A stretch of 64,000 nucleotides of DNA from Pilaira anomala (GCA_025716855.1 JAIXMQ010000047.1:124001-188000); one strand, 5' to 3'; positions 34,787 to 47,570 are shown, numbered from the stretch's first letter. Made by a program: numbers and translations. The notes: generated by a model not told the origin, from the letters alone.

Positions 34787-36285
34787 ATGTTGTCTTCTAG
34801 TATTCAAGAAAGTAGCTTTAACTCTACTAAATCAAAGCAAATCCAAGCCGTCTTGCCTTATGGTAAACATCAAAAAGGAGTTGATTTTGAATCGATTAAA
34901 AAGCCACAAGAAGATGTAATGTATATTATACATATATGTATATTATAAAAATAAAGGTATTTTATATTTAAATATTTACATAGATCTTATTGGAACCTTT
35001 CCATTATCTTTGTTCAAATCCTGGTAAAGATGTACGTGCTAAAATGATTGAAGCGTTTGATGCTTGGTTACAAGTACCTAAAGATGATTTAATTGTGATC
35101 ACTCGTGTCATTGAAATGCTTCATAGTGCTAGTTTATTGTAAATGTAACATGAACCTACATCTAGATCCTATATAGCTCATCACTATTTTTCATTCTCTT
35201 GTAGAATTGATGATGTTGAAGATGATTCGGTTCTTCGTCGTGGTGCTCCTGCTGCTCATCATATTTATGGTACACCTCAAACCATTAATTGTGCTAATTA
35301 CGTCTACTTTCTTGCTTTAGCTGAAATCAGTAAATTAAATAAACCTAATATGGTTACCATTTATACAGGTACAAAAAAAAAGCAGTTACACACACACACA
35401 CACACACACACGAATCTGATTTATAATTTATTTTAGAGGAGCTGATTAATCTTCATCGAGGGCAAGGTACGTATATATATATATATATATATAAAAGTGT
35501 GATAAAATATTAATAATAATCTTATGTGATATACATACAGGCATGGAATTATATTGGCGTGAAACTTTAACTTGTCCTACAGAACAAGAGTTTTTAAACA
35601 TGGTCAATGATAGTAAGTTAACTAGTTTATTTTTGTGAAAATCATACATATATTAAACTTTTTTTGTACCAGAAACTGGAGGTCTTTTAAGATTAGCTGT
35701 AAAGTTAATGCAAGAAGCCAGTCAATCAGAAATGTATGTATATAACAGCTTTAAAATTGAAGATATATGTAACTTTAACATTAATACTTTCATACACAGT
35801 GATTATACTGGACTGGTTAGTAAAATCGGTATTCACTTTCAAGTAAGAGATGATTATATGAACTTGCAATCCAAACAGGTGAGTCAATGAAAATCTATAG
35901 TGAACAATTGTACTCATAAAAATAAAAAAAAAAATAGTATGCGGATAATAAAGGATTTTGTGAGGATTTGACAGAAGGAAAGTTTTCATTTCCAATTATT
36001 CACTCTATTCGAATGGATCCCAGTAACCGTCAATTATTGAATATTTTGAAACAACGTAGTAACTCTACCGAGCTTAAACAATTTGCTTTACAGTTATTAG
36101 AAAAGACAGGTACCTTTCATTATTGTCGTCAATTCCTGCAAGTATTAGAAGCTGAAGCTAGAGAAGAAATCAAATTATTGGGTGGAAATAGGATGTTGGA
36201 AAAGATTATGGACGCTTTAAGTATTAAACAAGAGGTTTTAACCAAGGAGGAGGAAGAAGAGGAGGAGAAAGAAGAGGAGCTTTGA
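34787..36285 (+). CDS. carG: Geranylgeranyl diphosphate synthase
   Basis: The enzyme condenses farnesyl and isopentenyl diphosphate to GGPP, the precursor for carotenoids, trisporoids and geranylgeranylated proteins. Eight exons (34787-34915, 34984-35138, 35205-35368, 35437-35466, 35541-35612, 35673-35733, 35800-35878, 35938-36285) give 345 residues. The first Asp-rich motif is DDVED (97-101) in [20 protein letters not shown]; the second is [10 protein letters not shown] (about 217-226), as in yeast Bts1. [20 protein letters not shown] supplies the substrate-binding Lys/Arg. The C-terminus is a poly-Glu tail. Mucor calls this gene carG; there may be paralogues elsewhere. It starts only 164 bp after the MCCC1 stop, on the same strand. 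Exon 4 is just 30 nt. Confidence 0.95.
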
Positions 36286-36731
36286 TTGTATTAAAATCTT
36301 TTTTTTATATAAAGGGATAAATATTCTTGGCGTTTGTCGTCGTCTAATATAATCTCTCTGCATCAATATTTACATTTAAAAACTCCTGCCAAGATTCTTT
36401 ATTAAATTCGAATTATTTCTTTTTTTCCACTTTGAAAATAAACGCCTTTTCATCATCTGATTTCAAATTTCTCTATTTTATTTTTAATACGTCTCCTTTC
36501 TAATACATATTTTCAGCTTTGTCTGACATCAACTAAAACCTCCATGCCTCAATATTCTTTTACATAGTATGAGTGTGTTGTTACTAACATTAGGTTTGAA
36601 GTCACTCAATGAGAAAGTGGCTTTACATTTATAAATTAGAAAATGATCAAAAAGTACCGAGATATCGCGTTACGAAATTACGACTGTCAACACTTTGTTA
36701 AACCCTTATGACAACAAAACAGTCTAAGGCG

Positions 36732-36784
<53 letters not shown>

Positions 36785-37555
36785 TTTAAACAAAGATACT
36801 AGACTTAATTAGGAGCGATGCCAATTAACGACAAGCGATAATATCACCTGTAAAAAAAAAAAAAAAAAAAATGATTTGACCAACGTCATCTTTTTTTTTT
36901 CTTTTTTCTTTGGAAAAGCATGTTTTGTTATAAACTGGGAAGGTGAACGATTGACAGAAACAATAACAAAGAAGAGGTACCTGGAAAGGGGGGATCCGGA
37001 CTCATTGACCAACCAGAAAGCGAACCACCACTACTTGCTTTTTTTTGAGTCTAATAATAAAGAATAATTTTTTCCGCTTGTCGTGTGATTTACCAATGAG
37101 ATACGTTAGAAGAAAAAGAGTCCTTTTTGATTTTTGAAACCAAAGAGGGCCGCCGCCCGATGATATATGATGAGTTAAGGTAAAAGAGGAGGGTTACTCT
37201 CGAAAAGCTTTTTTTATAATTGATGTCACCCCATTTTAATATTAGGAAAGAGAGAAAGTAATAAAGTTACAATTTTTATTGTATTATATATATTTTGATT
37301 GTAGAGATATACTGTGATTAATGTATGTATACAAAGAATAGAGCCGACAATTAAAGTGTAATTTACATTTATTTATTTATTTGTACATACACAACGTCTT
37401 TAAAGAAAGAAGAAGAAGAAATAAGGTGTGTGAATAAATAAATAAATAAATAAAAAATATAAAAAAAAAATGTATATAAATAGCCTTTTTTCTTTTTCTT
37501 TTTCTTTTTTCCCCTTTTTTCTTTTTTTTCTTTTTTTTTTTTTTTAATACTCATA
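36286..37555. other. Gene-free region with an A(50) tract
   Basis: No supported gene. A 50-nt poly-A run lies at 36732-36781, with shorter runs near 36853. A CT/T-rich leader (37485-37547) precedes the Sel1-repeat gene. Short ORFs at 36809-37067 are translations of homopolymers. Confidence 0.6.
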
Positions 37556-39663
37556 ATGCCTTCTCATACATTTTCAAATATATTTTCTAGGTCGAAATCA
37601 GTATTCTCAAAACTAAATCATAAAAGAAGTTCGAAACAGTACTTGACACCATCTTCTTCAACGGTTTCGACATGTTCCAGTATGAATGATTTGTTTGATC
37701 AGAACAACATTACCAGTAACAGTAGTCAATTATTAAAAAGAGGAAATAATTATTTATTTGGTATCAACGGTTATTCACTTTCAGAACCATTAGCTGTAGC
37801 TTATTTTAAAAAGGCAACAAAATTAGCCAATTATCAAGCTCAAGGAATCTTGGGATTTTGTTATGAATTTGGTATTGGGATTGAAACAAATTTCGTTTTA
37901 TCAGAATATCATTATTTATTAGCTGCAAAACATAATGATGGTCTTTCGATTGCAAGATTAGCTTTTTTAAGAAAATATGGTAGACCCAATGTAAAGATAG
38001 ATAGAACTGAAGCTGAAGAATGGTCTGAGCGTATTCGAAATCAACCAAATGCAATTCAATGGATTATCGATGCTGCTTTAATTCATCTTCATCCTGCTGC
38101 TCAATATACTTTAGGTGTTTGTTATCATGATGGTATTGCTGTTGAAAAAGATGAAAATACCGCTTTTCGTTGGTATAAATCAAGTGCAGATCAAGGTAAT
38201 GCAAGAGGTCAAGGTATCTTGGGTTATTGTTATGGTGAAGGTTTTGGTGTACAAAAAGATGAAGTAGAAGCAATGCGTTGGTATAGATTAGCTGCAAAAC
38301 AAAATGAAACAGTTGCAATTTATAATATTGGTTATTGTTATGAAGATGGTATTGGTGTTAAAAAAGATTTATTTGAAGCTGTAAAATGGTATACCATTTC
38401 TGCTGAACAAGGAAATGCTTTTGCTCAAAATAGTCTTGGTTATTGTTATGAAGATGGTATTGGTGTTGAACAAGATTTTAAGTTAGCTACTTATTGGTAT
38501 AAGAAATCTGCTGAACAAGGTTATCCTTGGGCTGAATGTAATTTAGGTTATTGTTATCAAAATGGGATCGGTATGGAAAAAGATGATACAAAAGGTGCTT
38601 ATTATTATAAGAAAGCTGCTTTACAAGGTCATGCAAGAGCACAACATAATTTAGGTTTCTGTTGTCAAAATGGTATTGGTGTCACAAAAGATGAAAAAGA
38701 AGCAGTGAAATGGTATCGAAGATCGGCTGAAAGAGGAAATATATTCGCTTATCATAGTTTAGGCTATTGTTATCAAAATGGTATTGGTGTCGATGTCAAT
38801 GAACAAGAAGCTGTATTTTGGTACTTTTTAAGTGCTGAAGAAAATCATGCTCCTGGTCAATTATCATTAGGTTATTGTTACCGTAATGGAATTGGTGTAC
38901 CTAAAAATGAACAAGAAGCTGTGAAATGGTTTAAACGTAGTGCTGAACATGGTAATGCTTTGGCTCAAAATAGTCTTGGCTTTTGCTTTGAAGAAGGTAT
39001 TGGTTTAGAAAAAGATACCACACGTGCCGTATATTGGTACCAGAAGTCCGCTAAACAAAACAATCCATGGGCACAGGTAAAAAAAAAAAAAAAAAATTGT
39101 ATATACTACACCAATGTATATTAATCTATTTATTTTAGTGTAACTTGGGTTTTTGTTATGCTAATGGCATTGGCGTAGAAAAAGATGATACCAAAGCCGT
39201 CATTTGGTATCGTAGAGCTGCTGCACAAAATCATGCACGTGCATTAGATAAATTAGGTTTACATACACAAGAAGGTCTAGGCACTGAAAAAGATCTTGTT
39301 TCTGCTTTTGAATTATTCAAAAAAGCTGCTGAAAGTGATCATATCGCTGCTCAATTTCATCTTGGAAACTGTTATGAAAAGGGTCTTGGTTGTGAATTAG
39401 ACTTGACTTTAGCCACACGATGGTTTGAACGAGCTGCATTAGGTAATCTATACATTATTTTTAAGATCTTTTTTATCGTTTGTTTATTGACTTTATATAT
39501 ATTTATATATATAGCTGGTTGTCGTAATTCTCATGAAAGACTTCGTTTATTAATCGTAAGAGAATGTTTACTTTCTCCAGGTACAACTACTTCTTCAAAT
39601 ATCAATGAAGAAGATTTAATCTACGGTGGTCTTATTATCGGTCACAGTGCCCCAGCTGCATAA
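37556..39663 (+). CDS. Sel1-like repeat protein
   Basis: Three exons (37556-39076, 39139-39442, 39515-39663) encode 657 residues. After a Ser-rich N-terminus (about 1-60) the protein is almost entirely Sel1-like TPR repeats of about 36 residues with the core A..LGYCYxxGIGVxKDxxEAxxWYxxSAEQGN. I count roughly 13-14, with the more regular ones between residues 180 and 560. Such solenoids are scaffolds; in fungi the best-known relatives are chitin-synthase activators (Skt5/Chs4) and ERAD factors. No signal peptide or membrane span is visible, and the C-terminus (GGLIIGHSAPAA) has no CaaX box, unlike Skt5. A chitin synthase gene lies about 20 kb away, but a link is not shown. Confidence 0.9.
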
Positions 39664-40606
39664 TTATACATTTATATACTTCATCACAAATCATTCAACA
39701 TTTTATTTTTCAACCCGCACACTTTTTTTTTTTTTTTCTTATGATACCATTCTCTTCAACGAAAAAAAAAACACACACACACCCTTTCTTCTCTCATTTT
39801 TATATACTCGCATAATATCTTTTTCTATAATACTTTTCTGTTCCTTTTTTTACTTTTTAATAAACACTCTTTTTTTTTTTCTGATTTTACCAAAAAACCG
39901 GTAGATGACACAGTCATGAGATTGTTTCAAACCATTTTAATTAAAACTATTTTATATACACGACAGTCAATTAGTTTATTATTAGTCTTTAAAGTCAATT
40001 GTTGGCCAAGTTTCTGATCTGATTTCATGGTAATTAGCTTTTTTTCAGGGCTCCAAACGGGGCGGTGTTTTTTTATTATTATTATTTAGTTGTAAAAAAA
40101 CTGAGAACCTGTATCTTTAACTTTATTATAGAAATAGATTATGTATCAATTGTATTAATCATGAGTATTTTTTTACGGGGGTAACTTTTCTTTTTTTTTT
40201 TTCGGATGTAGTTAGTTCATGTTATTAAATGAAGTATGATAAAGAACCTTCTTTTTTCCATCTTGCTGGTATCCAAAAAAAAAAAGAACAATGAAATGGT
40301 CGGCGCAAAATCCTAGTTTAGTAATTTTCTTTCAATTCATGTTTAATTGACAAAAATATGTTAAAAAAGAGAGAAGCATTGTACGGGAAAAAAAACTCCT
40401 AGTTGTTGACAAGTTTTTTTTTTTTTTTTTTTTTTTTTAATAAGCATTTTTGTGTTTTTTTGGAAAAAGAAAAAAAAAAAAAGAGAGGTATAATATAGGA
40501 ATATGTATATATAAGAAAGAGAAAAATAAGTCATAGTAGTAGTAATAATAAGAATAGATGTATAAAAAATGAACAAAGAGTGGAAATGGTTATAAAATGT
40601 TCATAA

Positions 40607-40641
<35 letters not shown>

Positions 40642-40762
40642 AGAGCGAGTGAGTGAGTGAGTGAGAAGTTGTGTCAAAAAAAAAAAGGAGTGTGCGTGTT
40701 TTTTTATATATGTGTGTGTGTGTGTGTGTGTGTATGATAATGAGGGAGAGAGGAAAAGAGTT
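39664..40762. other. Gene-free region between convergent genes
   Basis: No gene. Poly-T runs (about 40416-40438), a poly-A run (40609-40639), a gagt repeat (40645-40665) and a tg microsatellite (40710-40732) dominate. The ORFs here are translations of these tracts. Confidence 0.6.
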
Positions 40763-42009
40763 TTATGGGTGGAATCTCTTTGCTGATTGTTGTCTAACAT
40801 TACTGATATTGTATGAACGAGGGTTTGATTCTACAGTCGAATACTTTCTTTTTTTGTTTGTCATGGGAGAATTCCAATTGAATACAGAAGTACCATTATT
40901 CATTCTAACAGGTGAAATTTGAGTTGGTGTTTGCATAGGAGAAGAATTGATTGAACTAGGAAGTGACATTGATAGTACAGGAGGAGGAGGAAGTGGTTGA
41001 GAAGAAGCAGAAGAATAATTATAATATCCATTTTGTGGTGGTTGACAGCATCTTTTCTTTTTTCTAGAATCATTTAAAAAGGTAGTAGGAGAAAGTACAA
41101 GTGTCCAACCTTTTTGATTGTTGTTGTTATGGTTACGTGGCGGAGAAGAAGTTGGAGTAGTTGGACTAATGCAATGAGATGTTGGTGGTTTATGATGAAT
41201 ATAATTATAATGAAAGGAAGGTGTTGTTGGCGTATGATATAATTCGATTGGGGCAAAAGGTAAATTACTAAAATCTTGTAAGTTATTAGGTTGATTCAAA
41301 GTTTTAGCTTCGACATGTAAATGTAACAAATGATGCCATTTTTCAAAAGTTGGTTGAGAGATATAAAGACGATAATCGATAATATTTAAAAATATTCTTT
41401 CAGCCGCATTAATTTCAGTAACAGGTAAACCAGCTATTTTTGCCCAAGCTGAATTACGATACGTTTTATCTTGAACAAATTTAGATGCAACAACTAAACT
41501 AGCTAAAAACATACGTCTACCACAACTAACATAGGCATCTTCCCATTGTGTTGATTGTTGTTGTTGCATTCTTGTCATATGTAATTTAATTTCAGGTCTT
41601 GAACGAAATAAATAAAATAATGCTGTTTGTAATGTAGAATAAGTCGTTCTACTTCTCTTTAATACTTCTTGAATAAACGTTCTTAATGGTACTACTGCTG
41701 CTGAATTATTCGTTTTTGGTATTTTCCAAATAGATTCAATTGCAAGTGCGTTTGCATCTATGTATAAATTAATTTTAAATTCAACATATCATTATTATTA
41801 TTATTATCTTCATTTTATTTACCAACAAGGGCATCAACATATGCCAATCGATTAGGGGGCTGTTGTTGTTGCTGTTGTTGTTGTTGATGTTGTTGTATCG
41901 TTGGCTTCTTTACTACTGGTAAAATATTTCGAAGTTTATACAGTTCTGTTTCTGAATTAACAACTTCTGGTAGAGATGTAACATATTGAATGGATAAAAG
42001 TGAGGTCAT
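40763..42009 (-). CDS. PCL/PHO80-type cyclin with polyglutamine tract
   Basis: Exons 42009-41823 and 41757-40763 (65-nt intron) encode 393 residues. The N-terminus has a Gln run (HQQQQQQQQQPP) before RLAYVDALVDANALAIESIW. The cyclin box (about residues 70-200) has RTFIQEVLKRSRTTYSTLQT, RRMFLASLVVASKFVQDKTY, then RNSAWAKIAGLPVTEINAAE and FLNIIDYRLYIS, the signature of the fungal PCL/Pho80 group that activates Pho85-like CDKs. The C-terminal third is Ser/Pro/Asn-rich and probably disordered. This group controls phosphate, glycogen and polarity pathways; which one cannot be read from sequence. A long TTG/CTG microsatellite lies just upstream of the start (about 42042-42190), on the side expected for its 5' leader. 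Confidence 0.9.
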
Positions 42010-42889
42010 TGCTTTTTCTTTTTTTTTTTTTTTTGTTGCTTGTTGTTGTTGTTGTTGTTGTTGGGTTTTTTATTTTTTTATTTTTTTGGAAGGTTCAATA
42101 GCTCACAAAGAATATGTTGTTGTTGTTGTTGCTGCTGCTGCTGTTGCTGCTGCTGCTGTTGTTGTTGTTGTTGTTGTTGTTGTTCTTCTTCTTTTAAAAA
42201 AAATATAAATATATATATATATGTTATATATATATATAAATAAAATGAAAAAAAGAAAGAAAGTAAGAAAGAGAGAGAGAGAGAAAGAGAGAAAGAGAGA
42301 AAAAAGAAATACAAAAAAAAAAAAGGAGAAAAATAGATATATATATTTGTTGTTTATATAAATTTTTTTTTTCTCACTTTAGGGAGGTGTGGGGTCAAAA
42401 GGAAAGTAAAGGTTAAAAACAACAACAAGCCAAGAAAGGAGAGTAAAAAGAGTCTATGTAAGCAAAAAAGGCCGCACTAAAAAGAGAAAGAGAAAGAGTG
42501 TATAGAGAGGGGAAAAGAACAATAAACATTATACTACCAAATGCACCAGTCAATATCCTTTAAAAGGGAAGCACATAAATTAGATGCCCAATCATAGTAA
42601 TTCAACTCCTTATAACACACACTCTTTTGAAAGGAGTAAAAGAATTAAAGGGGAGCAAAATTTCAGTTAGTATGCTTTTTTTTTTTCAACTGCTTATTTA
42701 GTTGGTGAGGTCCCACGGGCGATTAAGGAATAAATCACCTTGTGTTAAATTACAACTTAAATCTCGTGCTTAAATCGTATAAAGTGTGGCAATTCTAAAA
42801 AAAGTAATTTGCCATCTGCTTTTTATCCCTGCACGTTTTTTTTTTTTTTTTTTTTTTTTTATTATTATTATTATTTCCTTTATGTACAT
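42010..42889. other. Microsatellite-rich 5' flank of the cyclin gene
   Basis: Holds ttg repeats at 42042-42062, a longer ttg/ctg tract at 42116-42190, TA repeats near 42212-42238, GA repeats near 42270-42300 and poly-T at 42837-42860. Overlapping ORFs of pure Cys, Val, Leu or Gln are artefacts of the triplet repeat. No other gene is seen. Confidence 0.75.
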
Positions 42890-43740
42890 TTAATAAGGTC
42901 TGTCGCGTCTTTCATATCTACTATTATCTTTACGGTAATCTTCTCTTCCTCCACCACGACTTCTATCATCATAACGTTCTCTTCTATCCCCACGATCACG
43001 CTCACCACGTTCACGATCACGATAACTTCTATCTCCACCTCCTCCACTACTAGTACCTCTTCTACTGCTACTACTTCCACTACCACCACCACTATTACCG
43101 CCTGGCTTTTGTGCATGACATTTAAAGCATTCATCTCTTCTTGAAAAGTTATTAGCTCCACATCTATTATTTTTTATTAGTATATATATATATATACATA
43201 TACAAATTATCATAATAAGCTTTTTTTTTTTTTTTTTACCCATCACAAGTCCAATCGCCTTCTCTTGGCTCTCTTGATCCTCCACCGCTACTGCCACCGC
43301 CACTCATACTTCCTCCGCGTCCTCCTCCTCCGCCATTATGATCACGGAATCCACCTCTTCCGCCACGGCGATCACCACCGAAGCCACCGGAACCTCTTTC
43401 AGCTAATGATACAAATAAGTTTCAGAACTCTTTCTTTTTTTTTTTTTTTTTTTTTTCTTATAACTTACGTGGAATGGTCATCTTTCTTTCAGCCTTTGTA
43501 ACTTCAATAATATTTCCCATGAATTCTTTTCCGCCAAACCATTCAATAGCTGCATCAGCAGAAGGAGGATCATCATAAGTTAATGTGGCTGAGAAAGAGA
43601 GAGAGAGGAAAAAAAAAACGGTTTAGTATGATTTTTAAAAATTGTATTTTTGTACACATTGTTTTACCATCGCCCTTGGGAAGATTAGTGGTTTTATCAA
43701 CATAAATCCAAACTAGAAAGATAGTCAGAAAAAAAAATAT

Positions 43741-43776
<36 letters not shown>

Positions 43777-43956
43777 AATCACTACTTCTTACTTTTAGGT
43801 TTCTTCAACTTTTTATCAGTCTTGATAATACCAATAGATCCAAAATGCTCAGCGAGCTTTTCCTCAGTTACATCTTGAGGTAAATTATTGATATAAACCG
43901 TATCTTCAATTCTATGAATACCTAGTATAAAAAAATCAAATGAATAAAAGAGGTAC

Positions 43957-43995
<39 letters not shown>

Positions 43996-44296
43996 CCGCT
44001 ATCGTTTGCTTGAGGTCTACTATCGTATCTAGATTCTTGATTGTATCGATCTTGTCTACCATAACCACGATCTCTATAACCTCCTCCACCACTTCCCCCA
44101 TTGCCACCGCCATAGGAAGGGTAATCATTACCACCAGATTGCTGATATCCTCCATCATCTTTATGAAATATGATAACGTCAGACATGATTATAAAAAAAA
44201 AAACGTATAATAAAAATTATGTTTTATATAAAACATATGTTTTTATTGAAATTTACATTGTTGATATCCTTGACCGTCTTCTCTAGATCCAGGCAT
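42890..44296 (-). CDS. FET-like (FUS/EWS/TAF15) RNA-binding protein: RRM + RanBP2 zinc finger
   Basis: Seven exons (44296-44257, 44158-43997, 43921-43793, 43712-43668, 43588-43469, 43402-43240, 43163-42890) join in frame to 310 residues. The N-terminus is a Gly/Tyr/Arg-rich low-complexity domain. The RRM (about 68-160) has [40 protein letters not shown] and [20 protein letters not shown], very close to FUS/TAF15. An RGG region follows, then a RanBP2-type zinc finger (about 213-236, [20 protein letters not shown] then KC), and a second RGG/Asp-Arg tail ends RRDRPY. Domain order equals animal FET proteins, which bind nascent RNA and condense into granules. Exon 4 is only 45 nt. Microsatellites sit in several introns. 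Confidence 0.93.
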
Positions 44297-46591
44297 TATA
44301 TTTACTTTAGTTTATTTTATTTTTTTATAAAGGAAAAGAAAAAAAAAATCCCTTGTGCATGTGTTTTGCACTAAAAAAAAAAAAAAAAAAAATCTTAACC
44401 GTCACATTACAAAAAATAAACAAAATGCACTTTTTGGCATTTGAAAACGAAGCTCTCTCGCAAAAATACTATCATTGATATTTTATTGCATAAAAAATAA
44501 ATCATATCAACAATGCAGACATACAATTCAATCACTTGAATCTTATCTTGACACGTATTATTATTATTATTTCGATGCACTCTTTGATACACTAAAATGT
44601 TTTAGATTTCAAGCTAAAATAAAAGATTTACATATAACTTCTTTTTAATTGACGCTTTTTTTTCTTTTATTCCTTGGTAAAAAAAAAAAAAAAAAAAAAA
44701 AAAACTCTTATTTATAGAAGAGAAATAGGAAAAAAATAATTCATTTGAACTGGTAAAAGTTGGTTTTGAAATAAGTGTCAGTACCAATTCCTAACTAGTT
44801 GTATTTTTTACTTTTTACATATAACGGAATGAGTAAACCCCTTCGCTTTCTCTCTTCAATATATATCACAGTCTAGCAATCGGATTTTTTTTTTTTTCAC
44901 TTTATTAAACAACTGACATGGTTTAATAATTTGATCATCATACTGAGTTCTCCTTCCTTCTCCCAAAAGATCAATTGAAAATAAAAAAACTGTATTATAC
45001 ATATACGATTTCAACACTTTAAAATTTATTACAGTAGTCGATTTTAGTACACTCAAATCTATTATCGTTTTTAACTCGTTACTCTTGACATTTAAAAATT
45101 TAAATTTTATCCATCATGTAACCTATAACCGTTATTAATATTCTTTGAATTCTATATACGCTAGGGTAGATATGTGAGTACATAATAGCATCTATTTGAC
45201 TCTTGCCACATCTTATTACTTGTCTGAAAACATGTGTGTAAATCCGATAATACTCCATGATCAAGAATCATATAAGAAGAATAAAAAGCTTTTCTAAATA
45301 CTCTATACAGAAATTTATTACGTATTGTATTCGTTCATTTTATTTAGGTTAAAATGATTCTAACATATAATCATTATCTTTTGTTTTTTTGCAACCAAAC
45401 TTAGCTTTTTAAAACAGTTGTAACACATATACGGGTCTATACTTATTGTTTAGTCCTTTCTTTAGCCAACTAATAAACTAACTATACAACCAACTAAGTG
45501 TTAACTATCAGGTTATTTATTTTATTGCCTCAAGTATGTAGTAAATTGTAGGATCGCACAAAGAAATTTGTATTGAGTGTATCTATTACCACTTTCATGC
45601 AAATTATGGATGTTGGTGAGGATTGTTTTCTTTTGCTTTTTGATTCGTTAATCCAACGTTTTCTTCACTGGATTAGACATCCCGTCAACTTAGGGAAATT
45701 TCAAATTTTCGTAAAATTCGTGTAACCAGTACTATATTTAGGTACCTTTATGTAATGTCAAAAAATCCACTACGACAATTTCACTTTGCCTAAAAACACT
45801 CAAAAAAAAAAACTAGTGCTCTTTTTCTTTATATTTTTTTACTTAAAACCACTGGAAGTAAACCCTAATTATTTCTCCAACGTTTTAATCATAAAATTCG
45901 ACTCTAAAGAAAAAAAAAATAATTGAAAAGTATCGAAGAAAAATTGAAAGGAAAGAGACTCGTAATGTTTGCAGTTGAGATTTACCAAATGTCGTAAATA
46001 CGGAATATAGAACAAGTCTGTTACACGAATAGTACACAACAAGTCTGAAGTGTCATTATTATTTATTAAGACCACATTAATTACTGATATTATACTTCAC
46101 CAATTGCTGCAAGTATGCACAAAGTTTCACTTAATACCATCTACGCATACTCTTTATGACGTGCTTCAGGCTCAAAAACGAATAGACCATACGTGCCAAC
46201 AGTTCTCTCTTTTTACTTTTTGAGTGAATTTGACCATGGTCGCATCGATTTTTCTTATCATTGTTATCTGATTTATGCGACACGTAAACTTGGGATCTAA
46301 ATAAAAAGGGGACTTTGAGCTTATACTTTTATTTAAAAGTATGATCCAACTAAAGGGCATTTAGTTGTATGTTTAAGGGAAATTCAGGGCAAAAGTCACT
46401 ATATCACGATAGGTTGGTACCGAATACACGTAAAAAAATAAAATAACTGATAGAAAAAGAGGAGTAGGTACTTTATACTTGTTCCTAGCAACGGAGAACG
46501 AAACAGGTTCGCATAAAAAATAATAAAAAAAAAAGAAGATATGATAATCAATATCTGAAACGTGTGCTGTTATGTAGAAAATAAAAAAAAA
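44297..46591. other. Gene-free region
   Basis: No gene is recognised in about 2.3 kb. There is a poly-A run near 44680-44704, and the short ORFs have no conserved content. It leads into the retrotransposon remnants. Confidence 0.6.
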
Positions 46592-47570
46592 TTGCTTTCG
46601 TTACTAAAATTTGGCACCTTTGAATATTTAACCATGCCAATGGGTTTAACCAATAGTCCATCTTGTTTCAGTAGATTAATGATGCTGATCTTTCATGAAT
46701 TATTTTGAACAAATGTGTCATATCATATTAGATGATTACGATATCTATTCGCAAACACATGAATTACATTCAAAAGATATTCAGCAAGGATTTCGGTGTA
46801 TTTGGTATGCCAAGCTCGTATTAAACCCGGCCAAATGTAATTTTTTAAAATTCCTTGTTTATATTGTATCTAAGGAAAGTGTCTCCACTGATCCTAGTAA
46901 AATTGGAAAGCTTGTCTCTTATCTCTGACCAAAACTATGTATTACGGAAATAATCAAAAGATTAGCTGCCTTAGCTTCTTATTATCGATGATATGTAAAT
47001 GGATTCGTTAAACTTGCCAGACCCTTACATAAATTGACCCAAACCAGCAAAGGTGGTATTACTCAAGAATGGAATGAAGAAGCTGATAAATCTTTTGAAG
47101 CACTCAAGGAAGCATTAACTGAAGCTCCTATGTTAATGCGTTCAACTTTTGATCGATTCTTTGTAATAATGACCGATGCATCTCGTGTTGGACTTGGTGC
47201 TGTGTATTGAGTCAAATGGATGATGAAAATAAAGAGCGTGTAGTATTATACATAAGCCGAGGTTTAAAAGATCAAGTAAACTATGGCGTGTCTAAATTAG
47301 AATTGCTTGCTGTTAAATAGGCTGTTGAAAAATTACGACTTTCTTTACATACTTGGCTCCAAATTTACTGTAGTTACGGATCATTCAAGTCTAAAGGATA
47401 TTCTCAATTAGTATCATGGAACATACCGAAATACTTGCTTGTTGGGTTACCGTATTAAATGAATATGAATTTGACATTCAATATAGTCTAGGACGTGTCA
47501 ATGAAAATGTTAATTTCTTCTCTCGCCTTGCTTATTAACTACTTTGGACCCGGGATGTCTTGAAACTTGG
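46592..47570 (+). pseudogene. Ty3/gypsy polyprotein remnant: reverse transcriptase C-terminal half to RNase H
   Basis: Pieces of a Ty3/gypsy pol frame are readable in order but broken by many stops and shifts. FGTFEYLTMPMGLTNSPSCF is followed by the polymerase-site remnant ILDDYDIYS (near 46728) and KLVLNPAKCNFLK. VSTDPSKIGKLVSYL ends in a stop at 46926. Then come ITQEWNEEADKSFEALKEAL and MTDASRVGLGAVY, the RNase H start, followed by VVTDHSSLKDIL. No integrase, gag or LTR could be tied to this fragment. It cannot encode a working enzyme. The upstream half of the reverse transcriptase does not precede it; a piece of that half is found 1.8 kb downstream. Confidence 0.88.

Noticed and set aside
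42040..42314. Poly-Cys, poly-Val and poly-Gln ORFs
   Set aside because: All are frames of the same ttg/ctg microsatellite. The genuine cyclin Gln run is separate, in exon 1.
44297..46591. Search for tRNA or 5S rRNA genes in the gene-poor region
   Set aside because: No convincing B-box with matching acceptor stem and no 5S-like internal promoter could be found by eye; a dedicated scan would be decisive.
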